Source of the DNA: Fulvivirga ulvae
GTDB lineage: Bacteria; Bacteroidota; Bacteroidia; Cytophagales; Cyclobacteriaceae
Reading direction: 5' to 3'
DNA length: 64,000 bases
Assembly (NCBI RefSeq): GCF_021389975.1
Contig: NZ_CP089981.1
Span: forward strand, 3,249,501 to 3,313,500
Shown here: one piece after another, positions 1-10,081 of the stretch
Layout: each line of letters starts with the position of its first letter
How positions within the stretch are numbered: the first letter of the stretch is position 1
Position numbers and translations under genes: made by a program
The notes under the pieces: generated by a model
Told to the model about the DNA's origin: nothing
Database searches by the model: none
The model's input: the letters and a program-made list of their open reading frames with translations, nothing else

Positions 1-2515
1 TGCCTGCCAGCCTGGCATAATAAATTATAGCTTCAGCGTCGAGGTCCTTTCTTCGGAGTTTACCTGACATATCAAGAATTGCCTGGCCTTTATAGTTGGT
101 ATTCTCCACCTGGTCTATTAGCCGATTAAACTTTGTGGTATCAGCGTAGTCTAGCAGATACCTGAGATAGAGGTACTTATGCTGGTCGGAGGCATTGGTA
201 TAAGCTTCTTCTGTCGTGGAAAGTATAGCAAGCATATTTTGGGAGATCTCTTTTGCTTTGCTGTCTCCTGTTTGAAGTAATTCTGCCCAGGCAGCCTTTG
301 CTTCGTTAATTCTCCGGTCTTCTGTTAAAGCAATTGCAAGATTAAACTTTGCATTATTGTAATTGCGGTCTGCTGCCCATTTAAAATAATCTGCCGCTAC
401 ATAAGGCACTTGCTGCTCCAGCGCCCATAAGCCGATCAGGTTAAAATATTCGCCCGCATTGAAAGTGCTGGTATTGGCAACCCAATTTAATTCTCTGAAA
501 GCCTCCGAGACCTGATGGTTTTTATAAAGATTCAGGTACTGTGCCAGTTTAAGTTTTTCGCTGAAGTGCTGATTGCCAGCGTGGCTGATATATTTATTAA
601 GCAAGGCAACTTGCAGAGAGTCACTACCAAAAAGCTGATTAAATGCGCCGTTATATACTATAGAGGCATCAAGAAATGTCAGCGAAGAATCTTCAGGAAG
701 AAAATTCCTTTCAAAGTGTTGCCTGGCCTTGCTTTTTAGTACAAAGCTGTTATTTACAGATATTTTATCATTCGAAATATCAAAACCGCTAAGCACGGAA
801 TCAGGATTTATATTAATGTCGTTTTGTGCGATGAGCGCTAAAAGATTGCAGCCTGCTGCCTGTCGGGTATTCCTCTGCTCATAAGCCTCATTGAGGTAAT
901 AAGCAGCAGTGTCGATGATATTTGTTTTTGCATACGCCAGCCCTATATTGTTGAGTATAGCCCCATTGTCTGGTGACAACTCCAATCCCCGGTTAAGCGC
1001 AAAAAGAGCATCAAAGAACCGCGATTGCTCCATATAAATATTGCTCAGGTTAACATAGCTTTGGGGTGTAGGGTTTTTGGCAATAGCTGCTTTATAGTGT
1101 ACAGCCGCCTTTACGTCATCGTTGCGTTTCAGGGTAAGCTGGCCAAGCATATAATGCGATTTATGGTTATTATACCCAAAGATCGAAGCCTCCTCATAAT
1201 AAGTCTCAGCCAAGCTTTTTTCCCGGTTATACAGATGCAGGTCGGCTATGCCATTGTAGTAGGCAGCTATGCTTTGGTTTACCGGAACCTCCCAGTTGGA
1301 CTTGGCCACAAAAGCTATAAAGGCAATAAGCCCTGCCAGCCTGAAAGTGAAATAAGGCATGGCCGTCGGGCGGTATAATACCTTGTATACCTGCATATTT
1401 CTTTTGAGGGGATCAAGAAAATTGCTGGTAATGTATATCACAAAAATAGCCCCATAGCCGAGATGAGAATAAATGATAAAATCCCTGAACACCTCTATGG
1501 CCGGGTCATTGAATGTAGCCATAAAATGGCTTAAGGTAATAAAGCAGCAAATAGCCATGGCGATAAATGCTATGGCGCCAAAGGGATAGAAATTGAATAG
1601 ATATTTATACTGCTCTTCGCGCTGGCGAAAACCCCATATTCCAAGAACGGAAGAGATCAGGAGCAGCAAAAAAAGATTTACATAAATGAAGTTCCAGTCT
1701 ATGACATGCGTTTCATGCAGATATGCCAATACCAGGTTAGCCAGATAAATTGTAGTAATAATGTAGAAATGAGAAATTGCATTTTTGTTGGTGCCGGTAC
1801 CTGAACTGGTAAGCAGATAGATAAAAGCCGCTACAATCTCATGAGCAACAATAAGTATAAAAATAAGGCTGATGATGAGCGGGTTGGCCACACCATAAGT
1901 AGCGAGATAGAGAAAAGGCGTTTCAACCCCGGCAAACAGGGCGATAGCCAGGGCCAGAATAATAGTGATAACGGTAAAAGACGCTAATCTGACCAGGAAG
2001 CTTGTATTTGGCTTTATACTGTTGAAGAAATATGATGCCGGAAGAAACAGCACCAGGGCAAGAATAAGACCCGATTTTTTTTCACTCCCAAAAAGCAGTA
2101 GCAACTCAAATTTAAAATTGACCAGTACCACTGCAAATAAAGCGATACCGGCAAAATACCAGAATCTTGGGAGTGTGGTTACCACCGTTAGTAAAAGGAC
2201 TATACAAATTGTACTGATAATCAGCATTGCATAGTAAGAAGTGATGTTTATATCTGGTATGCTTCCGCTGTATTGCTGAATAAAAAGTGCATTGTCTGCT
2301 GAGGTGTTCAGGCTGAAGGGACCTGTCTTAAACGAGTCTATTAGTACGTTCACATACTCTGTTTTGGCTATTACGTCCCAGCCAAGTATGGTGTCGGGCC
2401 CTGAAAGGTAATTATAGCCAAACCAACCCAGGCAAATAAAGGCAAGTAGGATTAACCCAACGTATAGCTGTTTATACGGGGCAGGCCACTGTTTCCAGAA
2501 AAAAATTGATTGCAT
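1..2515 (-). CDS. Membrane protein with C-terminal TPR repeats (partial, runs off left edge)
   Basis: An open frame starts at the ATG at 2513-2515 and is still open at base 2, giving about 838 visible residues with the C-terminus outside the window. The first ~390 residues are a string of roughly ten hydrophobic segments, the first near residues 17-36. There is a long non-cytoplasmic stretch after segment one (residues ~37-90, with a GPDTILGWD motif). From about residue 400 the sequence changes to helical TPR-like repeats, for example SYVNLSNIYMEQSRFFDA and ILNNIGLAYAKTNIIDTA. The start lies 5 bases after the gatC stop, so it is probably the last visible gene of an acyltransferase-gatC-TPR operon. 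The function is unknown. TPRs suggest a scaffold for protein contacts at the inner membrane. The coding call is firm, the role is not. Confidence 0.85.
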   Translation of the reverse strand, partial: MQSIFFWKQWPAPYKQLYVGLILLAFICLGWFGYNYLSGPDTILGWDVIAKTEYVNVLIDSFKTGPFSLNTSADNALFIQQYSGSIPDINITSYYAMLIISTICIVLLLTVVTTLPRFWYFAGIALFAVVLVNFKFELLLLFGSEKKSGLILALVLFLPASYFFNSIKPNTSFLVRLASFTVITIILALAIALFAGVETPFLYLATYGVANPLIISLIFILIVAHEIVAAFIYLLTSSGTGTNKNAISHFYIITTIYLANLVLAYLHETHVIDWNFIYVNLFLLLLISSVLGIWGFRQREEQYKYLFNFYPFGAIAFIAMAICCFITLSHFMATFNDPAIEVFRDFIIYSHLGYGAIFVIYITSNFLDPLKRNMQVYKVLYRPTAMPYFTFRLAGLIAFIAFVAKSNWEVPVNQSIAAYYNGIADLHLYNREKSLAETYYEEASIFGYNNHKSHYMLGQLTLKRNDDVKAAVHYKAAIAKNPTPQSYVNLSNIYMEQSRFFDALFALNRGLELSPDNGAILNNIGLAYAKTNIIDTAAYYLNEAYEQRNTRQAAGCNLLALIAQNDININPDSVLSGFDISNDKISVNNSFVLKSKARQHFERNFLPEDSSLTFLDASIVYNGAFNQLFGSDSLQVALLNKYISHAGNQHFSEKLKLAQYLNLYKNHQVSEAFRELNWVANTSTFNAGEYFNLIGLWALEQQVPYVAADYFKWAADRNYNNAKFNLAIALTEDRRINEAKAAWAELLQTGDSKAKEISQNMLAILSTTEEAYTNASDQHKYLYLRYLLDYADTTKFNRLIDQVENTNYKGQAILDMSGKLRRKDLDAEAIIYYARLAG

Positions 2516-2520
2516 AATTA

Positions 2521-2808
2521 TTACTCCATAACCTTAGGTACCCTGAAATAATCGGAGTCTTTCTGAGGGGCATTTTTTAAGGCCCTTTCGTGGCTAAGGT
2601 GTGGTTTTGGTTCATCCTCTCTCAAAGCATTTACTTCATGTGACATTGTAGTAAGAGGCTCAACACCTTCAGTATCCACCTCATTAAGCTTTTCCACCCA
2701 GGTAATGATCTTACTCATATCCGCCATCATCTCCTCCGCAGTATTTTCGTCAAACTCCAATCTTGCCAAATGCGCAATTTTATTCAAGAGATCTTTATCA
2801 ATATTCAT
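2521..2808 (-). CDS. gatC: Asp-tRNA(Asn)/Glu-tRNA(Gln) amidotransferase subunit C
   Basis: This is a 95-residue protein of normal GatC length. The N-terminal LLNKIAHLARLEF pattern, the following acidic helix, and the segment VDTEGVEPLTTMSHEVNALREDEP are typical of the family, as is the PQKDSDYFRVPKV end. GatC bridges GatA and GatB in the complex that amidates misacylated Glu-tRNA(Gln) or Asp-tRNA(Asn) in the cytoplasm. gatA and gatB are not in the window, which is common because the three genes are often scattered in Bacteroidota. The start overlaps the end of the upstream acyltransferase gene by 11 bases, implying translational coupling. Confidence 0.95.
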   Translation of the reverse strand: MNIDKDLLNKIAHLARLEFDENTAEEMMADMSKIITWVEKLNEVDTEGVEPLTTMSHEVNALREDEPKPHLSHERALKNAPQKDSDYFRVPKVME

Positions 2809-3577
2809 TCAGGTACCTTTTAAGTTCTGAGTTAATGACTTCATAGGTTTTTTGCTTTAATGCAGGCATATCTGCTAATGTCAGCCCCTGAGTTTCTATA
2901 GGCTCGTGGTAGACTATTTTCATTTTATGCCTTCGGGGCAAAAAACTCGAATCGGGCAAAATTATCCAATTATAAGGAATAGTGACGGGTATAATAGCAA
3001 TTTGTTTTTCTATGGCAGTTCTGAACGGGCCATCTTTAAAACGGGTCATTTCAGGAGGGTTAGTAGTGAAAATGCCACCTTCAGGGAAAATCATCAGGCT
3101 TTTGCCTTCATCAATGGCCAGGCAACTCCTTAGAAAAGTGCCATACCTGCTTTTCAGACTGTCACGATTCACCGTAATATGCAATTTTTTATACATGAAC
3201 CCAAAAAGAGGGATCTTCTCCATATCACTTTTTCCTACAAAAATGCTGTTGACCCGGTTTAAGCCCATAGCCGGTATATCCAGGTACGAAAAGTGGTTAG
3301 GACAAAAAATGTAAGATTTGTTTTTATCGAGATCAGCCCGGTATTCATTTTTATAGGGAATAAAGATAAGCGATAGAAATACCCGTGCCCACCACCGGTT
3401 AAATACACCTACCAGGTGAAACTGTCCCGGAAATATTACAGGGATCAATAACAAAGGAAAAAAAACTAAAAAAGTTAGAGAGAATATAACTACAGCATAG
3501 GCCGCATGTAGACCTCTGATAATTTTCATTAAACCAAAGTGATTCTGTTTTTTAATAATTCGTTTTGCCAAAAACAT
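2798..3577 (-). CDS. 1-acyl-sn-glycerol-3-phosphate acyltransferase (PlsC-like)
   Basis: A 259-residue protein with the two signature blocks of lysophospholipid acyltransferases. The HX4D catalytic motif appears as NHFSYLD near residue 95 and the substrate-binding block as FPEGG near residue 165. A hydrophobic segment at residues ~25-50 (VVIFSLTFLVFFPLLLIPV) probably anchors it to the inner membrane. The family transfers an acyl chain to lysophosphatidic acid, or a related acceptor such as an ornithine lipid precursor, in membrane lipid synthesis. The exact acceptor cannot be read from sequence. A second in-frame ATG 16 codons in (MKIIRG) is an alternative start. It overlaps gatC by 11 bases and is probably co-transcribed with it. 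Confidence 0.88.
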   Translation of the reverse strand: MFLAKRIIKKQNHFGLMKIIRGLHAAYAVVIFSLTFLVFFPLLLIPVIFPGQFHLVGVFNRWWARVFLSLIFIPYKNEYRADLDKNKSYIFCPNHFSYLDIPAMGLNRVNSIFVGKSDMEKIPLFGFMYKKLHITVNRDSLKSRYGTFLRSCLAIDEGKSLMIFPEGGIFTTNPPEMTRFKDGPFRTAIEKQIAIIPVTIPYNWIILPDSSFLPRRHKMKIVYHEPIETQGLTLADMPALKQKTYEVINSELKRYLNEY

Positions 3578-3642
3578 GAAGGAATGTAAGGATAAGCAAA
3601 TTTAACAAGAGTTTAATATCATTTGAGGGCTAAACCATCATG

Positions 3643-4200
3643 CTAATTATTGAGCTTAACGACACAGCGCTGATCTTTTAAAATATCGAGTGCCTGGTCA
3701 AGGTTAAGCGAGGATTTAGTTTCGTCCATTTTTTCATTAAACGAAAACTTCAGCTCCTTTCTCTTCAGGGCCTCTACAAACCTTCTTACCTCTTCCTTAT
3801 CTTCGAGTACTAGGGGAGGCACCTTTGTCGGGTTGTTGTCATCGTCCTTGGCTACCATGGTTACATAAGAAGTGTTGGTGTGCTTTACACTGCCAAGCTT
3901 TACATTTTCAGCAATTACCTTTATCCCAACCACCATGGATGTTCTGCCGGCATAATTTACTGATGCATGCAAAGACACCAGGTCACCGACTTCTACAGGC
4001 TGCAAAAATTCAACATCATCCACCGAGACGGTTACACAATAATTCCCCGCGTGCTTTGAGGCACATGCGTAAGCTACCTTATCTATAAGTGACAGTAAAA
4101 TGCCCCCATGTATTTTGCCTCCGAAGTTGGCATATGAGGGGATCATTAATTCTGTAATGGTTGTTTTCGAATACTTTACAGTACGTCCGGGATGTTCCAT
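3643..4200 (-). CDS. Acyl-CoA thioesterase, hot-dog fold
   Basis: A 185-residue cytoplasmic protein. The hot-dog core occupies about residues 8-125, with the NFGGKIHGGILLSLIDKVAY helix typical of YciA/BACH-type acyl-CoA thioesterases and a following strand VSVDDVEFLQPVEVGDLV. Family members hydrolyse fatty acyl-CoA to free acid and CoA. The last ~60 residues form a charged extension (DNNPTKVPPL, then KRKELKFSF) beyond the core. The gene stands alone, with a 65-base gap to the acyltransferase gene downstream, so a shared role in acyl-chain handling is possible but not proven. Confidence 0.88.
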   Translation of the reverse strand: MEHPGRTVKYSKTTITELMIPSYANFGGKIHGGILLSLIDKVAYACASKHAGNYCVTVSVDDVEFLQPVEVGDLVSLHASVNYAGRTSMVVGIKVIAENVKLGSVKHTNTSYVTMVAKDDDNNPTKVPPLVLEDKEEVRRFVEALKRKELKFSFNEKMDETKSSLNLDQALDILKDQRCVVKLNN

Positions 4201-4450
4201 GTTTTGAAGATAGAATAAGTTTTTTTATTCTGGTACTTTATTTTATACCTTTTACACAGCCACCTGCCCCTTCATAAAATATTTAAACATATTCATGTCC
4301 CGTTTACTGTGAAATTACCTGACAAGCATTTTAATTTCACTCCACTGATGTAATGCAAACTAACTTCATTACGAAAAATGCAAATCGTTTTGAATGTAAG
4401 GAGTTGAGAGTTATATTACCGTATTTTCTGATTAAAAGAATTTATACTAA

Positions 4451-6787
4451 GTGAAATTAAGAGGACTGAAATACAAACTACTGCTGCAAATTATGCCGGT
4501 AGTGACGGTGATTTTTCTTGCATGTATCGGATATATCATTTTTAGTCTTAGACAGCAGGCCATTGAGGATAATGAAAAGCTGGCTTTTAGCTATGTAGAA
4601 GAAGTGGCCAATGAAGTGAAGGCAAGAATGAATGAAGATATCGGGCTATCGCGTGCTATAGCCAATGCAGCAGCCGTTTATAAAGATTCGTTAGGCATAG
4701 TAAGGGAAAATTTTATTAAAGGAATGCTGTCAGGTGTTGTTGAAGGCGAAGATAGCTATCATAGTGCATGGCTGAGTATAGAGCTAAGCCACTTTGAGCC
4801 AACCTGGAACCTGCCCTATGGCAGAAAACGATATACCTTTTATCATCAGGGGCCGCCGGCTATTGATTCGGCAAACCTCAAAGGCGACTTAAGGGGTAGT
4901 AGCTACTTGCGGCTCAAACAGGAAAAACGGGAAGAGGTGAATGACCCGTATTATTACACAAAATACAGTGATGCCGGGGACGAGCGTAATGATGTATTGG
5001 GAACTTCTATATGTGCGCCTGTTCTTATTAACGGAGAGTTTGGAGGTGTCGGCGGTGTGGATATCTCTTTGGAGCACTTTCAGTATGTCTCCGACTTTAA
5101 GCCCTTTGACCAATCCCAGATATTTCTGATCTCCAATAATGGTACTTTTGTGTCTCATCCCAACCAAGAGTTAATAGGCAAGAAACTGGATGAAATGATT
5201 TCGCCGGAAATTGTAGACCGGCATGAGCTGGATGCCAAAATAAGCCATGGGCAATCATTCATGGTAGACACTGAGATAGCCAAAGACGGTGAGCTCTATC
5301 TGCTTGCTTTTGCTCCAATAGAACTAGGTAACTCATATTATCCCTGGACTATTGGTATAATTGTGCCCAGAGATGTGATACTTAAAGATGTGAACAACAG
5401 CCTGCTAAGGTCTCTGCTGATTGCCATATTCGGTATCGCTATCATTGCATTTGTACTCTGGAAGATATCCGATAATATAACCAAGCCACTAAACAAGGTT
5501 AATGCCCTGATCAAAGAGATTGCCCAGGGTGATATAGATCTGTCAAAAAAAGTACCTAACCCTACGGATGATGAGGTGGGGGAAATAAGCCTTTCGGCCA
5601 ATGCCCTGATAGACGACCTGAATAATAAAGTAGAGTTTGCTAAAAGTATAGGCTCTGGTAACCTGGATATGGAGCACGAAACTGCGGGGGAGCAGGATAT
5701 TTTGGGCAAATCGCTGATTGCTATGCGTGAAAGTCTCAAAGAATCCAAGATAGATGATGAACGACGAAGCTGGGTGAACCGCGGACTTGCGAAATTTACG
5801 GAAATACTCAGGCTGAATGAGGGAGAAATGGAGGAGTTCTATATCAAGGTGGTGAGTGAGATGGTCAAATATATAGGAGTAAACCAGGCGGGCCTTTTTG
5901 TGATAAATAATGACGAAGAAGACAATACCTACCTTGAGTTAGTAGCTGCATACGCTTATGAAAGAAGAAAATTCATCGAAAAAAGAGTAGACCTGGACGA
6001 GGGGCTGGTAGGGCAATGCTATAAAGAGAAGCAGCGTATTTCCCTTACAGAATTGCCGGCAGATTACATACATATTACCTCCGGGCTGGGCATTGCGCCA
6101 CCTACACATGTATTTCTTGTGCCGATCAGGTTGGAAGAAGATGTTCTCGGAGTTATGGAGTTTGCTTCATTTGAAGTAGTGCCGGAATATAAAATAGAGT
6201 TTGTCGAGAAACTTGCAGAAAGCCTTGCCTCAACCATCTCCACCTTAAAAACCAACCAGCGGACCAGAATACTGCTGGAGCAGTCTCAGCAGCAGTCAGA
6301 GGAGTTGCGGGCGCAGGAAGAGGAAATGCGCCAAAACATGGAAGAAATGGAAGCTACCCAGGAAGAGATGAAGCGTACCCAGAAGCTGGTAGAGCAAAAT
6401 CAAATGCTCATGGAGGTAATTCTCAACCAGGCCGGTGACTCTGTACTGGTTTTTGATAAGCATTATAGTATTGTGCTGATTAACGATGTATTGAAAGCCC
6501 GCTACAAAGGTACCCAATTTGAAATGGGGGTTGGAGATAACCTTTTGGAGAAGTTGGGAAGTCACAAAGATATGTGGCAGAAGCACTATGAGAAAGTTCT
6601 TGGCGGGCAGCAACTTCAGTTTACTATTAAGAGCCAGCTTAAGGATAGTGAAAACTTCAGGTTCTATTTTATGAGCCCGATCAGGGATACACACGGCGAA
6701 GTCAGGTACGTAAGCGTAATAACCCGGGATGCCAATATTGACCAGTACAGCAATGTGCTGACCCAGGAACAGTTTGAGTCTTTATAA
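4451..6787 (+). CDS. Cache-HAMP-GAF-PAS sensor protein without a kinase domain
   Basis: A 778-residue protein starting at a GTG codon. A transmembrane helix at ~10-31 is followed by a large periplasmic double-Cache-like domain (~40-300, with SICAPVLINGEFGGVGGVDISL). A second membrane helix (~318-336) leads into a HAMP domain (~337-390, KPLNKVNALIKEIAQGD). A GAF-like domain (~445-600), a Q/E-rich coiled coil (~605-650, EELRAQEEEMRQNMEEM) and a PAS-like domain (~660-765) complete it. No histidine kinase, GGDEF or methyl-accepting signalling domain follows and the protein ends at a clean stop. Such headless sensors are frequent in Cytophagales. They probably signal through a partner, or through the HAMP/coiled-coil to a soluble kinase, which is inference. 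It precedes a peptidase gene by 18 bases. Confidence 0.85.
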   Translation: MKLRGLKYKLLLQIMPVVTVIFLACIGYIIFSLRQQAIEDNEKLAFSYVEEVANEVKARMNEDIGLSRAIANAAAVYKDSLGIVRENFIKGMLSGVVEGEDSYHSAWLSIELSHFEPTWNLPYGRKRYTFYHQGPPAIDSANLKGDLRGSSYLRLKQEKREEVNDPYYYTKYSDAGDERNDVLGTSICAPVLINGEFGGVGGVDISLEHFQYVSDFKPFDQSQIFLISNNGTFVSHPNQELIGKKLDEMISPEIVDRHELDAKISHGQSFMVDTEIAKDGELYLLAFAPIELGNSYYPWTIGIIVPRDVILKDVNNSLLRSLLIAIFGIAIIAFVLWKISDNITKPLNKVNALIKEIAQGDIDLSKKVPNPTDDEVGEISLSANALIDDLNNKVEFAKSIGSGNLDMEHETAGEQDILGKSLIAMRESLKESKIDDERRSWVNRGLAKFTEILRLNEGEMEEFYIKVVSEMVKYIGVNQAGLFVINNDEEDNTYLELVAAYAYERRKFIEKRVDLDEGLVGQCYKEKQRISLTELPADYIHITSGLGIAPPTHVFLVPIRLEEDVLGVMEFASFEVVPEYKIEFVEKLAESLASTISTLKTNQRTRILLEQSQQQSEELRAQEEEMRQNMEEMEATQEEMKRTQKLVEQNQMLMEVILNQAGDSVLVFDKHYSIVLINDVLKARYKGTQFEMGVGDNLLEKLGSHKDMWQKHYEKVLGGQQLQFTIKSQLKDSENFRFYFMSPIRDTHGEVRYVSVITRDANIDQYSNVLTQEQFESL

Positions 6788-6805
6788 CAACCAATTTACA
6801 ATTTA

Positions 6806-9055
6806 ATGTCACGTTTCAGAAACATTGTCAGTATGGCTATACTAGCCATCATCTTACCTTTATCAGCTCAGTCTCAGTCCACACTTGATCTGGACAGGAT
6901 ATTTACCGCGTATGAATTCAGCCCTGAGTGGCTGGGGCCAGTACGCTGGTTTGATGATGGTGATAGTTACATCAGGCTGGAAAAGTCCGCTGCACACCCT
7001 GAAGCTCGGGATCTGGTAAAATACAATACAGTGAGTGGTGAGAAAACCATACTGATACCAGCTTCTGCCCTTATTCCTGAGGGAAGCGGGCAACCCCTTT
7101 TTGTAGAGAACTACTACTGGTCCCCGGATAAATCCAGGCTGTTGATATTTACCAATTCGCAGAGAGTATGGAGATATAATACCAAGGGAGATTATTGGGT
7201 GTATAATTTACAAAATAAGACACTCAGGAAGCTGGGTGGTAAGGACGCAAAATCTTCATCACTGATGTTTGCCAAATTTTCTCCCGACGGTCAAAAAGTG
7301 GCCTATGTAAGAGAGCATAATATCTATGTAGAACCTTTGGCTTCAGACGAAATCGTTCAGCTAACATCTGATGGCAGTGAAAGGGTCATCAATGGTACTT
7401 TTGACTGGGCCTACGAAGAAGAATTTGACTGCCGGGATGGTTTCAGGTGGAGCCCTGATAGTAAGTCAATTGCCTACTGGCGTATTGATGCCACCTCTAT
7501 CCGCAACTTTTATATGATCAACAATACCGATTCGGCCTATTCGCAGATCATACCGGTGCAATATCCAAAAGCGGGGGAAACACCTTCCGAATGTAAAGTA
7601 GGAATAGTAAATGCGACCGGAGGCCCTACCACCTGGATGCACGTGTCGGGTGACCCCAGGCAAAATTATATTCCCCGTATGATCTGGACGCCCGATTCGG
7701 AATCAGTTCTGGTTCAGCACCTGAACAGAGCCCAGAACCATAACCGAGTGACCAGGGGAGATGTAAAAATGGGTAATACAAAGGTGATATATGAGGATAA
7801 GGAAACTGCATGGCTTGATGTGGTCAACGATTTTCAATACCTGAACAAGGGGCAGGACTTCACATGGGTTAGTGAAAAGAGTGGCTGGAAAGCAGCATAT
7901 ATCATATCGGCCGATGGAAAGAAAGAACAGCGCATCACTCCGGCTGGGCAGGATATGACAGAGATCATGCTGATAGATGAAAAAGGTGGATGGCTCTACT
8001 ATATGGCTTCACCTGCCAACGCCACTCAGCGTTATTTGTACAGAACAAAGCTTTCCGGCAAATCAAAACAGCAAAGGATATCTCCCGAAGCTCAGGCAGG
8101 TACACATGAGTACGATATAACTCCTAATGGCAAATATGCCGTACATACCTTTTCCAAAGCGGGGGTGCCGCCGGTAACCAATCTTATTTCCCTGCCGGAT
8201 CATAAAGTTATTCGCAACCTCATCTCAAATGAAAAACTGAAGGAAAAAGTAGATGCACTTGATAAAAAGCCTATGGAGTTTTTCACTGTTGATATTGGTG
8301 AAGGAGTTTCTCTGGATGCTTATATGATCAAGCCCGTGGATTTTGACCCCGCCAAAAAGTATCCTGTCCTCTTCTATGTATATGGCGAGCCATGGAGCCA
8401 GACAGTGTTAGATAGCTGGGGAGGCTCTACCTATTTGTGGCATTTGATGCTGACACAGCAAGGCTATATTGTGATGAGCGTCGATAACCGGGGAACGCCG
8501 GGGCCGAAAGGCAGGGAATTCAGAAAAAGCGTATACGGCCAGATAGGTGTACTCTCATCAGCTGACCAGGCAGCTGCGGTAAAAAAAATAATTAATAATT
8601 ACAGCTTTGTTGACCCTGACCGCATTGGCATCTGGGGGTGGAGCGGAGGTGGAGCCATGACCTTAAATGCCATGTTCAGATATCCGGAGATATATAAAGT
8701 AGGTATGTCCGTTGCGCCTGTGACCAACCAATTATTATATGACAACATTTACCAGGAACGATACTCAGGTATACCATCAGTGAATCCGGAAGGGTATGAA
8801 AAAGGATCACCCATTAACTTTGCCAAAAACCTGAAAGGAGACCTGCTACTGGTACATGGCACCGGCGATGATAATGTACATTATCAGCACACAGAGATGT
8901 TAATCAATGAGTTGGTAAAATACAATAAATTATTCTCGCTGATGTCATACCCGAATCGCTCGCACGGCATATACGAGGGGGAAAATACCTCTCGGCATTT
9001 GCGAGAAACCCTGACTCATTATTTGAAAACACATTTGCCGGCCGGCCCTAAATAA
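6806..9055 (+). CDS. S9B dipeptidyl peptidase IV family protease
   Basis: A 749-residue exported serine peptidase with an N-terminal signal peptide ending near LSAQSQS (residues 1-24). The beta-propeller part carries the DPP IV substrate-binding glutamate motif DWAYEEE (residues 200-206). The C-terminal alpha/beta hydrolase domain has the catalytic triad in the expected order: Ser613 in GWSGGG, Asp688 in GTGDDNVH and His720 in RSHG. The family cleaves X-Pro or X-Ala dipeptides from peptide N-termini in the periplasm. A proline aminopeptidase lies two genes downstream, so the cluster fits uptake and trimming of proline-containing peptides. The next gene begins 2 bases after its stop. Confidence 0.95.
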   Translation: MSRFRNIVSMAILAIILPLSAQSQSTLDLDRIFTAYEFSPEWLGPVRWFDDGDSYIRLEKSAAHPEARDLVKYNTVSGEKTILIPASALIPEGSGQPLFVENYYWSPDKSRLLIFTNSQRVWRYNTKGDYWVYNLQNKTLRKLGGKDAKSSSLMFAKFSPDGQKVAYVREHNIYVEPLASDEIVQLTSDGSERVINGTFDWAYEEEFDCRDGFRWSPDSKSIAYWRIDATSIRNFYMINNTDSAYSQIIPVQYPKAGETPSECKVGIVNATGGPTTWMHVSGDPRQNYIPRMIWTPDSESVLVQHLNRAQNHNRVTRGDVKMGNTKVIYEDKETAWLDVVNDFQYLNKGQDFTWVSEKSGWKAAYIISADGKKEQRITPAGQDMTEIMLIDEKGGWLYYMASPANATQRYLYRTKLSGKSKQQRISPEAQAGTHEYDITPNGKYAVHTFSKAGVPPVTNLISLPDHKVIRNLISNEKLKEKVDALDKKPMEFFTVDIGEGVSLDAYMIKPVDFDPAKKYPVLFYVYGEPWSQTVLDSWGGSTYLWHLMLTQQGYIVMSVDNRGTPGPKGREFRKSVYGQIGVLSSADQAAAVKKIINNYSFVDPDRIGIWGWSGGGAMTLNAMFRYPEIYKVGMSVAPVTNQLLYDNIYQERYSGIPSVNPEGYEKGSPINFAKNLKGDLLLVHGTGDDNVHYQHTEMLINELVKYNKLFSLMSYPNRSHGIYEGENTSRHLRETLTHYLKTHLPAGPK

Positions 9056-9057
9056 AC

Positions 9058-10062
9058 ATGAGTTACTTTCAACTTATACTCACCTTGATCTTCAGTGCCG
9101 GGAGCGGTGTTACATGGCAGTTATATACTCTTGAAAAAGAAGCGTCCCTCAGAGGTATAGCTGCCGTGGACGAAAATGTTTGCTGGGTTGGTGGTAGCAA
9201 CAGTGTGCTGGCCAAAACGACAGATGGCGGCAGCAGCTGGCAGTATTATGATCTTGTCAAGGCTCCTGATGCCGAATTTCGTGACATTCAGGCCTTTGGC
9301 CCGGATACGGTGATTGTAATGAGTGCCGGAGAAGGCGATAAGTCTAAAATTTTCAAAACCACGGACGGGGGAAATACATGGAGGACGGTTTTGGAAAACA
9401 AATTTCCGAAAGGATTTTTTAATGGTATAGCATTCTGGAATTCCCGGGAGGGTATTTTGACCGGTGATCCTATAGACGGTAAATTGTTTGTGATGACCAC
9501 TGCAGACGCGGGAGAGTCCTGGCAGCGGGTTACGAACCTTCCTGATGTGGTGGAAAACGAGTATGGCTTTGCCGCCAGTGGCAGCCACATTACGGTACAG
9601 GGAGATCACGTGTGGATTGGTACCGGGGGAACCGTGGCACGTATATTTCATTCTGCTGATAAAGGGGCTAACTGGGAAGTAGTCAACACGCCAATGTTAC
9701 AGGGTGAGCCATCGCTGGGTATTTTCTCTATGGCCGTTTCCCATAGCGGAATGGGGTTAGCAGTAGGTGGTGATTACACTGACGAAGAAGGAATGGGAGA
9801 CAAAAATTTAATATACTCTCAGGACAATGGCAGCACATGGAATGTTTATGAAGGACACAGCATGCCATTTAGGTCTGCCGTGCGATTTGTAAATGATATG
9901 ATCCTGATAACCGGACCGTCGGGTTCCGAATATTCCGGGGACAACGGTCGCAGCTGGATGAAGGTAAATGGTATGGGATTTCATACCTTAGACGTCGGAA
10001 ACAACGGTGTGGTCTGGGCCGCCGGATCAGGAGGACGAATTGGAAAAATGAAAATTGATTAA
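9058..10062 (+). CDS. YCF48/BNR-like beta-propeller protein, exported
   Basis: A 334-residue protein with a short hydrophobic leader (MSYFQLILTLIFSAGSG). It then has repeated blades with the pattern TTDGGxxW / S-x-D-x-G-x-x-W, for example KTTDGGSSWQ, TTDGGNTWR, SADKGANW and SQDNGSTWN, which are BNR/Asp-box repeats. The fold resembles YCF48-like photosystem assembly factors and sialidase propellers, but the catalytic residues of a sialidase are not evident. It starts 2 bases after the DPP IV stop and 19 bases before the aminopeptidase gene, so the three are probably co-transcribed. The substrate or partner is unknown. Confidence 0.8.
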   Translation: MSYFQLILTLIFSAGSGVTWQLYTLEKEASLRGIAAVDENVCWVGGSNSVLAKTTDGGSSWQYYDLVKAPDAEFRDIQAFGPDTVIVMSAGEGDKSKIFKTTDGGNTWRTVLENKFPKGFFNGIAFWNSREGILTGDPIDGKLFVMTTADAGESWQRVTNLPDVVENEYGFAASGSHITVQGDHVWIGTGGTVARIFHSADKGANWEVVNTPMLQGEPSLGIFSMAVSHSGMGLAVGGDYTDEEGMGDKNLIYSQDNGSTWNVYEGHSMPFRSAVRFVNDMILITGPSGSEYSGDNGRSWMKVNGMGFHTLDVGNNGVVWAAGSGGRIGKMKID

Positions 10063-10081
10063 ATAAAAAAGGGTTTTAATT

